From assembly GCA_022559845.1 (NCBI GenBank), contig CM040128.1:175018413-175082412 (forward strand): a DNA stretch of 64,000 nucleotides. The letters are read 5' to 3'. Within the stretch, counting starts at the first letter, position 1. Each line of letters starts with the position of its first letter. Of the stretch, positions 54,675-64,000 are shown one piece after another. The position numbers were made by a program, and so were the translations under genes. A model generated the notes under the pieces. The model ran no database searches. It was not told where the DNA came from and worked only from the letters and a program-made list of their open reading frames with translations. The DNA comes from Amorphophallus konjac (lineage: Eukaryota; Streptophyta; Magnoliopsida; Alismatales; Araceae).

Positions 54675-55800
54675 CTCTAACGGTCCTTTGATGGGGCGTT
54701 ACAGTACTCTAACGCATCTATCCTGGTGCGTTACATCTTCTAGAGTCCTTAAGCTTAAGGCTTCTTTCAAGCTTATCTTTTTGCTTACTCGTTGAGTGTA
54801 ACAGTCTATCGTGCGACCGTTACCTTGTTGTAACGCATCTACACTTGACCGTTACATCCATCTAGAGTCCAACGTTTGAAAACTTCCCCGTTGATCTTAT
54901 CTTCTTAAGGTATAAGGTTGTGTGACGGTCTCTTCCTGGAGCGTTACATCTCTGTGGCGGTCTATCGAGTAGCCGTTACGTCCAACAGAGAGTCCTGCCA
55001 AGCCCGGTCTTTTCTCTGCTACTCCATGGCCGACTTAAGAGTTTGTTTCCTTAATTTCTCTCTCAATACTCATCCTAAAAAGCTTCCGTTCGATTCTGTG
55101 GACTCTTGGGAGTATTATCTTCAAGAGTTTGCTAAGAAACGTCCTCTTTTCTAGCTGGATTATCCTCAACTCGAACCTAGACTTTGAGGACCTATAAATA
55201 GAACCCTTGACTTCATGGCTTGAGGAGGAGAAATCTGGAGTTTGCGTAGAAGTGCTGCCGCATCCTGGAGCTAGAACCAACCAAGGAGAGCTGCTTCCCA
55301 CGTCCATCTACTTCCAAAGTTCAGGGAGTATCAGTTTCAAGGGTTTAATTCAGTCAAGTCATTGTTCTTAGTGCTTTTCCCTCTTCTAAGCAATCATAGC
55401 ATTGTCCCTCTCCATCTCCCACGTTCTTTCATCGGTTGCATTCATTTAAAACATCCTCCCATCTTTTAAAACGTCTAGAGGGGTTTAAAAAACTAATCTC
55501 CCCGTTATTTCCCTCTCTTTTTGCATGTTCATAAGTTCTTTGGATTATTGATACTATGTGAAAGGGCTAATCTGGGTTATTTTTCTTGTGTCTTCCACTC
55601 TTTTGCAGGTTTATAGATTCCTTAGCGCGAGGCCCAAGCTCTCTGGCCGACTGGAAAGCTTGGAGATCAAAAGATTCCCAATCTTATTCTGTAGAAGCTC
55701 TGACGGTCCATCACAGGCGCGTTAGAGTGTTGTAGCGGTCTATCGTGAGACCGTCACAGTTCTCTAACGCACCATACTTCGACCGTTACATCTGACGGAG
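54675..55800 (+). repeat. GACGGTC/TAACGC word repeats in the el5 LTR
   Basis: Words of the type CTAACGGTC, GACGGTC, GCGTTACA and GACCGTTACAT recur in pairs at about 54675-54735, 54800-54865, 54912-54985 and 55700-55800, and again in the leader at 56348-56450. Pairs sit about 15-45 bp apart. They may be promoter or silencing-related sites; no function is shown. Confidence 0.65.
55193..55201 (+). promoter_or_regulatory. el5 LTR TATA box
   Basis: TATAAATAG followed by AACCC, matching the el3 LTR at 29519. It lies about 650 bp into the LTR. Confidence 0.68.
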
Positions 55801-56206
55801 CTGCAGTTTCCTGATTGTTTTTCTCTCCCGTGGGCGGGTGCATCATCCTCCTATTCCAAGGTATTTATCAGGTCTTGGGCTTCTTTTTACCTTGGTGGCG
55901 ATCACATCTTTCCATAGTTTGGGCATTAGCTTTTTCTTTCGTCATATCTCTTCGTTACTTTTGCTTGTTCCACCTCTACGGTGTGTTTTCCTTTATTCTT
56001 TATTCCACGCTCCGGCGTGTGTTTTTCTTTCCTTGCTTAGTTTAGTTTTGATTGAGATAGCATGCCCATGCTAGAGCTTGTTTTGGTTGCCTAGGTCCAT
56101 GATTCACATGTTCAAGGGTTGATTTATTTCATTACTTGGCTCATTATCTTCTCATAGTTGGCGTCATAGCCCATCTTGCAAAAGAAGGGGCACATTAAAA
56201 CCAACA

Positions 56207-57159
56207 GTTTTTTGGCGATCACGGTGGGACATCTAGTGCCAATTGTGCTTTGATCTCTGTTAAACCTACTATCATCTCCTTGTCTTTGTTGTTCGTGTTT
56301 TCCTCAGATTTTCTTTTTACCTCCTGTTGTTTCTGGTTCTCTGGCTCCTCTGACGGTCCTGCGTCCCCGCGTTACACTATTCTGACGGTCTGGTCTTCGA
56401 CCGTCACACTTCTCTGACGCAAGGGTTATAGACCGTCACATTCTCCAGACAGGTATGCATCCCGAGGTGCAGTTTGCTTCCGTAGTTTTTGCTGTGATTT
56501 TCATGCTTGGATGCTACTTGGTCTCCTCCTTGGTTGGTTCACATATTCATATCATTGTGTGCATAGTTGATTGTTAGATCTTAGGCTAGAATTCGCATGC
56601 ACCCCGGTGCACATAGGTTCATGCATATTTCCATACACTAGATTGCATTCTCCTACCTTGGTGTGTGGACCTCTCATCTCCATATTCCTTGGGGCCGACT
56701 AGGAAAACACATCAGGGACCTCCATAAGTCCCCGTGAGCCGTGGATTCCTACACGGACACCAGGCCGGTTGTACCTTTCCTACCCCATGTCTAGGATTGC
56801 ATAAGTGAAGGAGTGATTACATTTAGAGTCAACCAAGCCACACGTCCTTTCCTATTCGGAACCTACTTGTGGAGAGCACATCTTAATCAAGTCACTAAGG
56901 TCCTAAAGGAAGAAATCACGAAAATCTTGTTGCATCGTCTAAGTAACTTGGTCGAATTTGAGTGTTGTCATCTCGTTTTCACATGCATCTTTGTCAAAGT
57001 TATCTAAGTTTGATCACTCATTGTGTGTTTGTTGTGTGTTGTTTGCTATTTTTTTCCAAAGATTTCCGTTGCATGTGGAGTTGTCTTCGTCCATTAGAGT
57101 CACCTCATAAGGCCAATTCCTTCTCCAAGTTCTACTCCAATCCGCTCTTCGAACCCATC
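56207..57159 (+). other. el5 primer-side region and gag leader
   Basis: It starts GTTTTTTGGCGATCACGGTGG, where the primer site should lie (TGGCGATCACGG). I cannot assign the tRNA with confidence. The rest is about 900 bp of untranslated leader with further GACGGTC words. The open frame 56962-57159 is in phase with gag but has no protein-like content, so I place the gag start at 57160. Confidence 0.6.
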
Positions 57160-59999
57160 ATGGCTTCTTTCAATCCTCCCCATTCCCAAGAGGAGTCTCT
57201 CCCTCAGGGGCTTCTTGAAAACCCTCCTAGGGTTGTCTCATTCTCGTCTGGAGAGGGCTCCGCCCCTCTTCCGTCCTCTGTTCCCATAGAGAGCGGCCAG
57301 ACCACTCCTTCCTTTTCTCCTCCTTCTGCTGGCTCCATTCTCCAAATGATGGCCCAGTTGGATCCGGCCCAACTCCAGGCTGTCTATCAGGCCATGCAGG
57401 GGTCCAATACCCCACCTCCCACGATGTCACAAGGCCAATCCAATCTTTCCATCGACCAGTCTAGAGTTGGTGGGCTCTCCATTCGACCCATTCCAATTGA
57501 TCTTACTCCGGTCCCACCGCGGACCATTACCTTTTCTGGCATGGAAACGGGCCAATCTTCCGCTTCGGCCCAGCAGTTCTCTGATAAGGGAAAGTCCGCT
57601 CTCCCTTCTTTTGTTCAAGTGGATCATCACATGTCCAGCTCATCGGTGCCACAAGTCCTTGTTGGCCCTTCAGATTTCTTGCGCCCTTAGCAAGGGGTTG
57701 CCCAAGGCCCTTCTAATCTGGGTCAGTCTCTGGCCCAATACCCTTCTTATGGGTTTCCTACCTTGTCCGTTTATCCTTCTGCTCCTTCTTATGGGCTTCC
57801 ACCTCCTACGACAGTCCATCCTTCTGCTCCTCAATTCCAACCTTCGTCTCTCACTACCCCTACTCCATCTAGAGAGCAGGAACTCCATGACAAGTGGGCC
57901 ACCATGCAACAACAACTTGATTTTCTCCAAAAATGGGTTGGCCCACAATCCTTGGCAGATGTTCCAGTTCCCAGCTTCCAAAACATCCGATTCCCTCCGC
58001 AATCCGAGCTCCCCAATTACCGCAAATATGATGGGAACGGCAATCCCTTTATTCATGTGAGGGACTTCTTATATGAGTCGGCCCAATTTCAATATGATGA
58101 TCGCCTTATGGCGTATTTGTTCCGTCGATCATTAGATGGTGTTGCACTGGAATGGTTCTACTCTCTGCCATTGGAGGACGCCGAAAGCTTCAAGATAGTG
58201 AAAGATAAGTTCATCCAGCGGTTCCAAGACAGAGTCGGCCCAGAATATTCTTTCACAGATTTGGTGGCCGAAAAGATGAAGCCAGATGAGGAGTTTGCAA
58301 CTTACGCTGACAAGTGGAGGCAGATGGCCGCCAGGGTACCAGGCCACATTCCGGAGGAAGAGAAGGTCAAGTTACTCATCTCCAATGCTACTCCGACCTT
58401 CCACAACATTCTGGCCATGAATGATATAGCCAACATGCACCAACTCTATAGCCGGGTACGGTTCATTCAAACACAGTTCAAGGACTCCCCCATCCACTCT
58501 CTCTTTGAGAATCAAAAGCCAAAGTACCACAAGAAACCTCAGGGGCCTGTTACCGAAGGGGTTCAGACCAATGAACAAGTTCAAGCCGTTACCTTTCCCT
58601 TCCAAGCCGCACCCTTCCGCTTTCCGCAAAACCCCCGCACTCCTCAAAACCCCGCACCACAAAATTTTCAACCCAATCCACAAAACTTTCAAAACCCTCC
58701 GCCTTCCTTTGCCACTCCGCAAAATACCTTTACCGCTCCACAACAACCTCCGCAGCCTTTGCAATACCATAATGTCCCTCCACCCAACGGCTACAACAAC
58801 AACAACAAGCGCCCGGATCCTAAAAGAGCACAGTACCCACCCCTGCCAGAAACCCTCACAGATATCTTCTCAGCTCTCATGTCAGTTAATGCTATACAAC
58901 TCCCTCCGGAACGGCCCAACTGGAACCCGGCCGTTGATCAGACAACGTACTGTATGTTCCACAGGAAGCCAGGACATACTATTGAATGGTGTTTTCAGTT
59001 CAGGGATTTGGTCTATGACCTCCATGAAGGACAAAGGATTGATTGGGCCGAAATGCATAGGGCCATCACGGAAATCAAAGAGAAAAGAAGGCAGCCGCCG
59101 AGGTAGCAAGTGCAGCAACAACAGGCACCGCAGCCGCAGTAGCAGCCGCAACAGCAACAACAACCGGTTCAAGACTTGGGGATCCACCAGAACCTGATGC
59201 CAAACCATCCTCCCGCTCCGCAACCTCAACCGCCGGCACCAGCTCAGGTCAATGTTGTCCAACCCCCGGCTCCTAACGCCGGGTGGTCCTTTGACGATGA
59301 TAGCTCCACGCCACAGGTTATGGCCCTTCACCACAACTACCTTAGTTCCCCCACTTCCTCCATCCTCATACCTATGCACCAAACCCCTTCTCCACATGTT
59401 CTCCCATACACTCCCATAAATACGTCATCACCCGCACCTCCATCACGTCCGCCATTGCTCACCCCCGCTTCCATCGCTACCCCTCCGCTCACCTTTTCAC
59501 CAGCTATCACCATGCCTCCATCTAACCCTCCACTCATTACACCTCCGCCTACTTTTATCTCCCCACTTCCGCTCGCACCCGCTACTACCAACCCCTCACC
59601 CATCACCCTTTCCACCACACCCTCTTCCGCACCACTCATCCAATCCACCGGGCCTACTAAGTCACTTATCTTGAGCCCATCTGAGGCCGCGGCAGCCTAT
59701 AACTTTGCCCTGCAGAGCGGGTGCATTTTTCACCGTAATTATCCTTCCACCTCCAATACCCAGTCTTCCCAATCGGCTGCTGAGCAGGAAGAAGCCGAGC
59801 CGTTACCAGGAACCCAATACGATCTGTTGCATCACTTGGATAGGGTGCCCGCTAAGATATCCGTGCTGGAGCTTATCAAAAGATCTACCCTTCACCAAGA
59901 TGCTCTCAGAAACTTCCTTCAAAAGGTGATGGTTAGTGAAGATGTGGTAGCCGATAGTTTACCTACGGCATTGGCAACTATCTCTAGGGACCAGCTATA
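57160..59999 (+). pseudogene. gag: el5 gag, three in-frame stops
   Basis: From ATG 57160 (MASFNPPHSQEES) a single frame runs to about 59997 with TAG at 57688, 59104 and 59140. All three fit CAG to TAG in glutamine-rich context. The N-terminal third is Ser/Pro/Gln-rich. The capsid-like retrotransposon gag domain spans about 58010-58490 with YDGNGNPFIHVRDF and VKDKFIQRFQDRV. A Cys-His segment, YCMFHRKPGHTIEWC (about 58951-58995), resembles the zinc-binding motif of this lineage. A Gln/Pro tail with a long Pro/Thr/Ser-rich stretch (59340-59660) follows. The reading frame changes by one base near 59997, where protease begins; whether that is natural or a mutation cannot be told from one copy. Confidence 0.85.
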
Positions 60000-60647
60000 A
60001 CCTTCTCTGAAAATGAGCTAGCACCACCAGAAGCTCGGCAAATGCCGCTTTGCATCACCGTTATTTTCAATAAAATCAGCATTGATGCGGCATTAGTTGA
60101 TGCAGGGGCATCTATCAATGTGTGCCCGCTCAGCACTCTCAGAGCCTGTAATCTATCAGAAGAACTTCTACGCCCGACCCCCACTACTATAGCTGCTTAT
60201 GACAATTCTCGGAGGGCATGTCACGGGATTGTTACTATTCAAGCTGAGCTTGGGCCTCTCACCATGCCCATTGAATTCTATGTGCTGGACATCGACCCCA
60301 TGTTCAAAGCTAACTTGGGTCATCCGTGGATCGATACTCTTAGTGCCGTACCCTCCACCGCGCATCAATGTCTCAAATTCCCTTTTCAAGGGAGGGTGGT
60401 TAAAGTAAAAAGCTCATCCACGGTCCAATCAGTCAAGGTTATTTCAGAGAAGATTCTACCCACATTATGGCCCAGCAGTCGGCCCGTTATTTCTGTACTA
60501 GATCTAGATTTCCCTTGGGCTTATGCACCACGCAAGCCCGCCACTGCACCCGTCAATGTCAAAGTGAAACCCCAGATCCGAGATTCCAAGGGTTGGGATA
60601 TCATATTGAAGTTGGGTTATCAACCGGGGAGAGGCCTCGGTGCGTAG
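59997..60647 (+). pseudogene. el5 aspartic protease and G-patch-like linker
   Basis: The new frame starts with ITFSENELAPPEARQMPL, runs into the pepsin-like motif ALVDAGASINVCPLSTL, and includes the flap and second half with DIDPMFKANLGHPWIDT. The catalytic motif reads DAG instead of the usual DSG or DTG. Near the end GWDIILKLGYQPGRGLG resembles a G-patch. TAG stops at 60645-60647 and 60651-60653 interrupt it before a second glycine-rich MSRRGLGY segment. Confidence 0.8.
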
Positions 60648-61380
60648 TTATAGGGGCGTACTAAGCCAGTACCCAAAGGAAGAAAGATGAGCAGGCGTGG
60701 TCTCGGTTATCGGGAGTCCGCATTATCGGTTTTGGGCGATTCAGGGCCACTTACATGGGACTATCGTCAACACTTTGTCAAAGGTCCTCTCCAGCCGGGC
60801 ACCCTAAATTCACAGCTGGCACAGTCGGAAAAGAAAGATACAGCTTGCACAATTGCCAGTCCACCTCTGCTACCAAAAGGGCCTGTTGATGATACGCCAG
60901 ATTTCAGTCAGTCAGTTGCCAGAATGTTCAGTGAACCAAATGGCCATGGTCAGAGGATGAATCAAGAAACCTGGCTTGTTCAGTGGAGGCCGAAGAAACC
61001 AATTAGCTATCTGCAAGAAAAGGGGAGCTCGCCCGCTGTCATTTCTTAGTCTCCCTCCCGCCTCTCATCTCTATTTCAACAATTGGAGTCCATACCCCAT
61101 CCACCCCCGATCATGGTCAATCTGTATTACACGGAAAGACCACTTGAAATCTTGTTTGTCACATGTGCATGTGGACGCTGCCCACCCATTGATCTGTCAA
61201 CTCTATTCACTCCTCCTTCCTCCACCACCCCACTCCACGAGATGTGGTTTCGATCCTCTGACCCATTCTTCGATTGCATCTTCCCTGAGTTGTTCCGCAT
61301 GCAACTTCCTCCTCCTCCATCCTACTGTATGATCTCCACAGACCTCCAAAAAAAAACGTCAAATTGAAACGGAGATTTCA
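60648..61380 (+). pseudogene. el5 protease-RT linker, broken frames
   Basis: The frame continues after the stops with MSRRGLGYRES to a TAG at 61047-61049, then VNLYYTERPLEILFVTC and CMISTDLQKK to a TGA near 61367. The frame then shifts close to a run of nine A residues before RT begins in another phase. This spacer is typical of Tat pol and carries no recognised enzyme domain. Confidence 0.6.
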
Positions 61381-64000
61381 GTGGAAGATTATGCTACCTT
61401 GTCTCCATCCTCCTACCAGGGGCACGAGTCCCCTGCTCCTTCTTTTCCACTAGGTTTCCTTTCTCCTAGGTTAGGCGTAGGGTCTGTCGAGTCTAGTGAA
61501 GTAGAGTCAGTTAGAACTAGAGAAGTAGGGTCCTCTTCTAGGTTGCCCAATCCTTCCAATCTTGAGCCGCGCCCGCTTGCGCGTCCTTCCAAATTCATTC
61601 CTGATAGGTTCTTGCAGGATCTAGCTCAGTGATGTCATGCTCTTTTGAAGTGTCCAGAGTTCGTCGCTACGGCAATCATGATAGAAGACGAAGAGGAAAT
61701 AGAAGGGGTGTGGAGCGATGACGGACTCGGTGTCTATGAAGTCTTGGATGAGAAAGACCCGATTGATGATGAGGACAGCAATGTAGATGACACTGCCGAT
61801 CTGTATGCGCAAGGATTAAAGAGATTCGACGAGCCATCATCGGCAGTGGATGAACCTACGAACGAAATAAACTTGGGAACTGAAGAAGACACAAGGCCCA
61901 TCATTATTGCCGCTAATCTCCCTCCGCAAGTGGAAGAAGATCTAGTCAAGGTTCTGAGGGAGTATAGTGATTCTTTTGCCTGGTCTTACGAGGACATGCC
62001 GGGTCTTGACCCCTCTTTAGTGGTACACCGACTCGTACTTAAACCGGGGGCAACACCTGTAAAACAGAGGTCGAGAAGATTTCACCCCCACATGGCCTTA
62101 AGGATCAAAGAAGAAGTCGATAAGTTATACAAGGCCAGGTTCATTAGAGTTGTTCTATATCCCCAGTGGGTGGCAAACATAGTTCCTGTTATCAAGAAGG
62201 ATGGAAAGGTGCGTATTTGCATCGATTTCAGGGATCTTAATAAAGCATGTCCCAAAGATGACTTCCCGCTGCCTCACATAGACGTCCTGGTCGATAACAC
62301 TGCAGGGTATGAAGCTTTGTCATTTATGGACGGTTACTCAGGTTATAATCAGATTCGTCTCGCTCCGGAGGATCAAGATAAAACTTTCTTCACCACACCC
62401 TGGGGCACGTACTGCTACATGGTTATGCCGTTCGGTCTGAAGATCACAGGTGCCACCTATCAGAGGGCAATGATGGCCATTTTCCACGACATGATGCACA
62501 TTTACATGGAAGCCTACATGGATGACATCTTGGTGAAATCAAGAACCAAGGAAGAACACCCCTCTATCCTGGCTAAGGTGCTGTAGAGAGCTAGGGAGTA
62601 CAAGCTGAAAATGAATCCGAAGAAGTGTGTTTTTGGAGTCTCTTCATGGAAGTTGCTAGGCTTTATAGTTAGCAAACGGGGGATCCAGTTTGATCCTAAT
62701 AAAGCAAAGGCCGTCATGGACATGCCTCCGCCAAAGAATATTACGGAACTTCGAGGACTGATTGGTAGACTGCAATTCATCAGAAGGTTCATATCCCAAC
62801 ATTCTCAGAGGTGCCGCCCGTTTTATGAATTGCTAAAGGCGGGAGTCAAATTTGAATGGAATCAAGAGTGTCAAAAGGCCTATGAGGACCTAAAGGAATA
62901 TCTATCCAATCCCCCGATTTTGTAACCTCCTGTCCCTGGGAAACCCCTAATCCTATACATCTCGGTTATTGAGGACTCCTTAGGGGCGGTGTTAGCACAA
63001 GTGGATGATGAAGGGAAAGAGCGGGCAGCTTACTACCTCTCCAGGTTGTTCAACCTAGCTGAGGCTAAATATACCACTATAGAGAAGACTTGTGCCGCCT
63101 TAGTATGGGTAGCTCAGAAGCTTAAACACTACTTCCTTGTCCACACAGTTAGGTTGATCTCTAGAATGGACCCGATCCGCTATCTCTTAGAAAAGCCTGT
63201 CCTCTCTAGTAGGTTAGCTCGCTGGCAGAGCTTCCTATCTCAGTTTGATATCACGTTCATCGTTCAGAAGGCGGTCAAAGGATACACCATCGCTGAGCAT
63301 CTTGCCCATCTCCCAATTCCCTGCACGGATTCTATTCAAGATGACTTCCCTGATGAGCATCTCTCTATCCTCACTCATCACCCCTTCTGATCTCTGCACT
63401 TTGATGGTGCACTCAATTCTCAGGGCCGAGGGATAGGCGCTGTTCTGCTCACTCCGGAAGGAGTAACGATTCCTTTTGCTTATCAACTCTGATTTCCTGC
63501 TACCAACAATATTGTTGAGTATGAGGCTCTCTTAGCTAGATTGAAGTACGCTTACCTCCTAGGCGCGCGTTACTTGAATATCATAGGGGATTCTCAGCTC
63601 ATCCTGCGGTAAGTTCTGTCCACTTACTACGCTCGTGACCCTAAGCTCAAACCATATCAAGATTTGGTCATGCTCCTCGCTAGACAATTCCGCAAGTTGA
63701 TCTACATCCATACTCCCCGGTCTCAAAACATTCTAGCTGATGCTTTAGCATCCCTCTCTTCCTCCTTATCTTTCCCTCTCAGTCGGAGTACTGAGACTAT
63801 CATCATTCAGAGATTGGACGCACCCTCTCTTCAGGATCCTTGGTATGTCAACCTTAGGAAGACTGTGGAGGCGAGGGCTGAGACTTTGGTAGAGTTAGAA
63901 GATATCTTGGAGGAAGAATAGTTGCCCTGGTATCATAAGATTGAGTTGTTTTGTAAAGATGGATCGTTCCCGGAAGGGGCAAATGCTGAGCAGCACAAGT
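61381..64000 (+). pseudogene. pol: el5 pol: RT, RNase H and additional archaeal-type RNase H
   Basis: One frame carries an acidic leader, then RT (about 61960-62560) with KKDGKVRICIDFRDLNKACP, MPFGLKITGATYQRAM and an intact YMDDILVKS. RNase H (about 62880-63330) includes EAKYTTIEKTCAALVWV and TIAEHLAHLPI. A second, archaeal-type RNase H (about 63395-63750) has LHFDGALNSQGRGIGAVLL, ATNNIVEYEALLARL and IIGDSQLI, placing el5 in Tat. Stops lie at 62584, 62923, 63388, 63490, 63610 and 63919. Most fit CAG/CAA/CGA to stop or TGG to stop changes. Sequence after 63921 (LPWYHKIELF) leads toward integrase, which lies beyond the window. Confidence 0.9.

Larger units (their letters stand above)
54547..56206 (+). 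repeat. el5 5' LTR (1660 bp)
   Basis: Terminal inverted repeat TGTTG/CAACA. The left edge cuts TNP2 and the right edge is followed by a TTTTTTGGCGATCACGG primer-side motif. It shares a TATA box, a GAGGCCC-CTGGCCG block and a CCTTGGTGGCGATCAC block with the el3 LTR. It is studded with GACGGTC and GCGTTAC words. Confidence 0.82.
54542..64000 (+). mobile_element. el5: Tat-like Ty3/gypsy element, 5' LTR, gag and partial pol
   Basis: The LTR 54547-56206 has ends TGTTG and CAACA. It interrupts the TNP2 coding sequence, with ACCTT (54542-54546) as the probable target duplication. After the LTR come a leader, gag, protease, RT, RNase H and a second archaeal-type RNase H, the hallmark of the Tat branch. 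Integrase and the 3' LTR lie beyond the right edge. Stops and frameshifts are spread through gag and pol. It belongs to the same LTR family as el3, inserted independently. Confidence 0.88.

Noticed and set aside
56962..57159. Upstream extension of el5 gag
   Set aside because: In phase with gag, but hydrophobic and unlike gag N-termini; the ATG at 57160 gives a typical start.
57227..59648. Several antisense frames opposite el5 gag
   Set aside because: They are mirror frames of a proline/glutamine-rich coding strand without domains.
1..64000. CRISPR arrays, bacterial operons, rRNA and tRNA genes
   Set aside because: No regular direct-repeat/spacer structure, ribosome-binding sites or RNA gene cores are seen; the tRNA-like words at 23744 and 31000 are retrotransposon primer sites.

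Overview
This window is plant nuclear DNA. It looks like a gene-poor, repeat-rich angiosperm region, and I do not name a species. Nearly all 64 kb can be assigned to transposable elements inserted into one another. The signs of a plant source are chromovirus, Athila and Tat Ty3/gypsy lineages, Sirevirus-type Ty1/copia elements with an initiator-Met tRNA primer site, a plant L1 LINE with a C-terminal RNase H, and a CACTA (En/Spm) element with TNP2, Transposase_24 and Ulp1-like coding. No intact host gene is present. The only host-derived coding sequence I recognise is a five-exon fragment of a VPS13/chorein-family gene inside the CACTA element.

Layout. Element names el1-el7 are mine. 1-6060: 3' part of a chromodomain Ty3/gypsy element (el1) ending in its 3' LTR, 3649-6060. 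It sits inside the reverse transcriptase of an Athila-like element (el2). 6061-17496: el2, which also holds an antisense LINE (8694-13189, 14-bp target duplication) and an antisense solo LTR (13880-15111, AAAGA duplication). 17497-30288: 3' untranslated part and 3' LTR of a Tat-like element (el3). Its LTR is split by a complete non-autonomous Sirevirus (el4, 21303-28995). 30289-41036: a second non-autonomous Sirevirus (el6). Its 5' LTR is interrupted by el3, and its 3' LTR holds another antisense solo LTR (36522-38780, CGACC duplication). 41037-43387: older antisense Sirevirus sequence and LTR (el7). 43388-54546: CACTA element, antisense coding. 54547-64000: 5' LTR, gag and part of pol of a Tat element (el5) inserted in the CACTA TNP2 gene, running off the right edge.

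How it works together. The autonomous elements are dead. el1, el2, el5, the LINE and the CACTA genes carry in-frame stops or frameshifts. Most stops sit where a single C-to-T or G-to-A change from Gln, Arg or Trp codons would produce them, as expected for long-methylated heterochromatin. el4 and el6 lack pol and would have depended on enzymes supplied in trans. TATA boxes are visible in most LTRs. The order of insertion can be read from which element interrupts which.

The most interesting items are: the VPS13 fragment with introns carried by the CACTA; a Ulp1 protease domain with a complete catalytic triad, in frame with Transposase_24; a LINE whose 3' end is a repeat array of about 20 copies; and short GTCGAC/CGGTC-type dyads that recur in LTRs of unrelated families.
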